The notes under the pieces are model-generated. The model ran no database searches. It had not been told where the DNA came from and saw only the letters and a list, made by a program, of their open reading frames with translations. Position numbers and translations under genes: made by a program. DNA of 64,000 bases from Flexivirga endophytica (lineage in GTDB: Bacteria; Actinomycetota; Actinomycetes; Actinomycetales; Dermatophilaceae): NCBI RefSeq assembly GCF_014640635.1, contig NZ_BMHI01000005.1, positions 434,001-498,000 of the forward strand, given 5' to 3'. Positions 62,460-64,000 of this stretch are shown piece after piece. How positions within the stretch are numbered: the first letter of the stretch is position 1; each line of letters begins with the position of its first letter.

Positions 62460-63383
62460 TCAGATCCCGCCGCCGGCCACGACACCCGGCGCGTTGCCGG
62501 GCCCCCCAGGATCACCGGCCGCACCTGCCGGTGCGACCTTGCGTCCGCGCGCCTGCAGACGGCGTTCCACCCAGGTGGCGAGCTTGCTGATCGCATAGTT
62601 GATCACGATGTAGATGACCGCGAGGACGATCAGCATCGCGAAGATGTTGCCGTTGAGCGAGGTGGCCGGCTTGCTCTTGTAGAGCAGCTCGCCATACAGG
62701 ACGTTGTAGCCGAGCGCGGTGTCCTTCAGGACCACGATGACCTGGCTGATCAGCGACGGCAGCATGGCGGTGATCGCCTGCGGGAGCAGGATGATGCGCA
62801 CCGTCTGTCCGGCACTGAGTCCGATCGAGCTGCCCGCTTCGCGCTGACCGCTGGGCAGTTGGTCGACACCGGACCGGATGACCTCACAGATCACCGAGGA
62901 GTTGTAGAACACCAGGCCGGCGACGGTCGCGATCAGCGGTCCGCTACCGCTGCCCTGGCCGTGGGCACTGAGCCAGCCGAAGATGAAGAGCATCATCAGC
63001 AGCACGGGGAGGGCACGGGTCAACTCCACCCAGGCCGTGACGACCCAGCGGAGCGCACGAACCGCGACCGCGGCTGGGCCTTTGCGCTTCGGCACCTCGA
63101 TCAGCCGCAACATCGCCAACGCGGCGCCGAGGACCAGGCTGATCACGATGGCGAGCACAGCGGCGATCAACGTGCCGCGCAGGCCGGGGAGGATGTAGTT
63201 CTTCCAGGTGCTCCACTCGGCGAACGGTTTCCACTTGGTGCTGGCGAACTGATCCTTGTCGGCCAGCTTCCAGATCACCACGGCCATCACGGCGGCGAAG
63301 ACCAACCCGCCGACTGCACCGAGGATCGCGTAACGCCGCTTGGCCCTGGGGCCCGGCGCGTCGAAAAGGACTGATGCACTCAT
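62460..63383 (-). CDS. Polar amino-acid ABC transporter permease, GluD-like
   Basis: A 307-residue inner-membrane permease of the His/Glu/Gln family. Hydrophobic segments (YAILGAVGGLVFAAVMAVVI; AAVLAIVISLVLGAALAMLR; ALPVLLMMLFIFGWLSAHG; IFAMLIVLAVIYIVINYAIS) flank the EAA-loop EAGSSIGLSAGQTVRIILLP, which docks the ATPase. The C-terminal 30 residues are Gly, Ala and Pro rich, an unusual tail. Follows the GluC-like permease gene in the same direction with 67 bases between. Confidence 0.9.
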   Translation of the reverse strand: MSASVLFDAPGPRAKRRYAILGAVGGLVFAAVMAVVIWKLADKDQFASTKWKPFAEWSTWKNYILPGLRGTLIAAVLAIVISLVLGAALAMLRLIEVPKRKGPAAVAVRALRWVVTAWVELTRALPVLLMMLFIFGWLSAHGQGSGSGPLIATVAGLVFYNSSVICEVIRSGVDQLPSGQREAGSSIGLSAGQTVRIILLPQAITAMLPSLISQVIVVLKDTALGYNVLYGELLYKSKPATSLNGNIFAMLIVLAVIYIVINYAISKLATWVERRLQARGRKVAPAGAAGDPGGPGNAPGVVAGGGI

Positions 63384-63450
63384 CGCGTTGCCCTCCTTCG
63401 TCGGGTCTCGCGATGCGTCTGCGCCCTTGGTTCCTTCGCTGCGCTCACTC

Positions 63451-64000
63451 TCATCGTTTCACCGCCACACGCTTGCCGAGCCAGCCGAGTCCGACGCCCA
63501 TCGGCAACGTCAGGAGGATGAAGAACGCACCCACCACCATGAACGCCAGGTTGAGCAGTCCGGGATCACGCTCGGTGACCGTCTTGAGGACTCCGGACAA
63601 CTCGTAGACGCTGATGGTCACCGCGACCGTGGTGTTCTTGGTCAGTGCGATGAGGGTGTTGCCCAGCGGCACGACCGCGCCGCGGAACGCCTGCGGCAGG
63701 ATGATCTCGCGCATGGTCTGGCTGAACGTCAGGCCGATCGATCTGGCTGCTTCCGCCTGGCCGATCGGGATGGTGTTGAAGCCCGACCGCAGCGCCTCAC
63801 ACACGTAGGTCGCGTGGTAGACCGTCATACCGACCGCAGCAAGCCGAAAACCGTTGACGTCGGCGAACTTCGGGTCCGCCGAGTCGGCCAGCGAGATCCC
63901 GAGCTGGATGTAGAGCACGAAGCTGCACGACAGGATGATCAGGGTCAGCGGGGTGTTGCGGAAGATGTTGACGTATGACGTGCCGACGAAGCGCAGCACG
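63451..64000 (-). CDS. Polar amino-acid ABC transporter permease, GluC-like, 5' end cut off
   Basis: The visible 180 residues are the C-terminal part of a permease; the 5' end lies beyond 64000. Membrane segments include LIILSCSFVLYIQLGISLAD and LNLAFMVVGAFFILLTLPMG, and the EAA-loop is EAARSIGLTFSQTMREIILP, followed by PLGNTLIALTKNTTVAVTIS. It pairs with the GluD-like gene. The ATPase and binding-protein genes of the system are expected upstream, outside the window. Confidence 0.9.
   Translation of the reverse strand, partial: VLRFVGTSYVNIFRNTPLTLIILSCSFVLYIQLGISLADSADPKFADVNGFRLAAVGMTVYHATYVCEALRSGFNTIPIGQAEAARSIGLTFSQTMREIILPQAFRGAVVPLGNTLIALTKNTTVAVTISVYELSGVLKTVTERDPGLLNLAFMVVGAFFILLTLPMGVGLGWLGKRVAVKR

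Noticed and set aside
63401-63450. Third copy of the CCCCACGAAGT repeat between the permease genes
   Set aside because: Shares only a short TTCCTTCGCT...CGCTCACTC-like string and lacks the CGAAGT/ACTTCG arms.

Overview
The window is a single stretch of a high-GC actinobacterial chromosome. The order hemW, hrcA-dnaJ-rsmE, phoH-ybeY-CNNM/CBS-era, leuA, recO-uppS, zur, dusB, dgt, dnaG, tRNA-Asn is the conserved backbone seen in Actinobacteria such as Mycobacterium and Streptomyces. GTG starts, ATGA/GTGA overlaps, leaderless-looking promoters, mycothiol-type DinB proteins and a 13E12-type DUF222/HNH gene all fit. Codon style (many CATAC/GTATG words) suggests Micrococcales, perhaps Dermacoccaceae or a relative; this is an impression and no 16S gene is present.

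Layout. 1-8.4 kb: hemW end, an ECF sigma factor divergent from a DinB protein, then the de novo NAD operon nadA-nadB-nadC, with the NrtR-type NAD regulator next door and a tandem operator in front of nadA. 8.5-11.5 kb: CIRCE, hrcA, dnaJ, rsmE. 11.5-17.8 kb: a variable block (ArsR regulator with tandem operators and a DHA2-type exporter, DUF222/HNH gene, two GNATs, a small Cys/His protein) inserted into the backbone. 17.8-22.6 kb: phoH-ybeY-CNNM-era and a methyltransferase. 22.5-27.9 kb: protealysin-like M4 protease, then an ABC transporter with its two-component system. 28.0-29.9 kb: leuA with an unannotated leader peptide and attenuator. 30-35 kb: single metabolic genes and an AlkB homologue. 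35.2-37.5 kb: recO-uppS and DUF6703-zur. 37.7-41.4 kb: a second ABC transporter plus DesK/DesR-like system. 41.5-46.1 kb: a GntR-controlled NCS1 transporter, universal stress protein and hydantoin-racemase-like cluster. 46.3-52.2 kb: dusB, then threonine aldolase and amino-acid permease opposite a MocR regulator, and a sulfurtransferase. 52.4-60 kb: DoxX-like protein with an 11-mer repeat tail, an overlapping operon ending in dgt, nitronate monooxygenase, DinB protein, dnaG and tRNA-Asn. 60.3-64 kb: methyltransferase, amidohydrolase and two polar amino-acid ABC permeases, the last cut by the window edge.

The most interesting material is regulatory. I see a leucine-codon leader ahead of leuA, operator-like repeats next to four local regulators (NrtR, ArsR, GntR, MocR), and several families of long intergenic palindromes, two of which recur in the window. 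I found no CRISPR array, prophage, transposase or rRNA gene. No completely new system is evident; the candidates are listed as findings.
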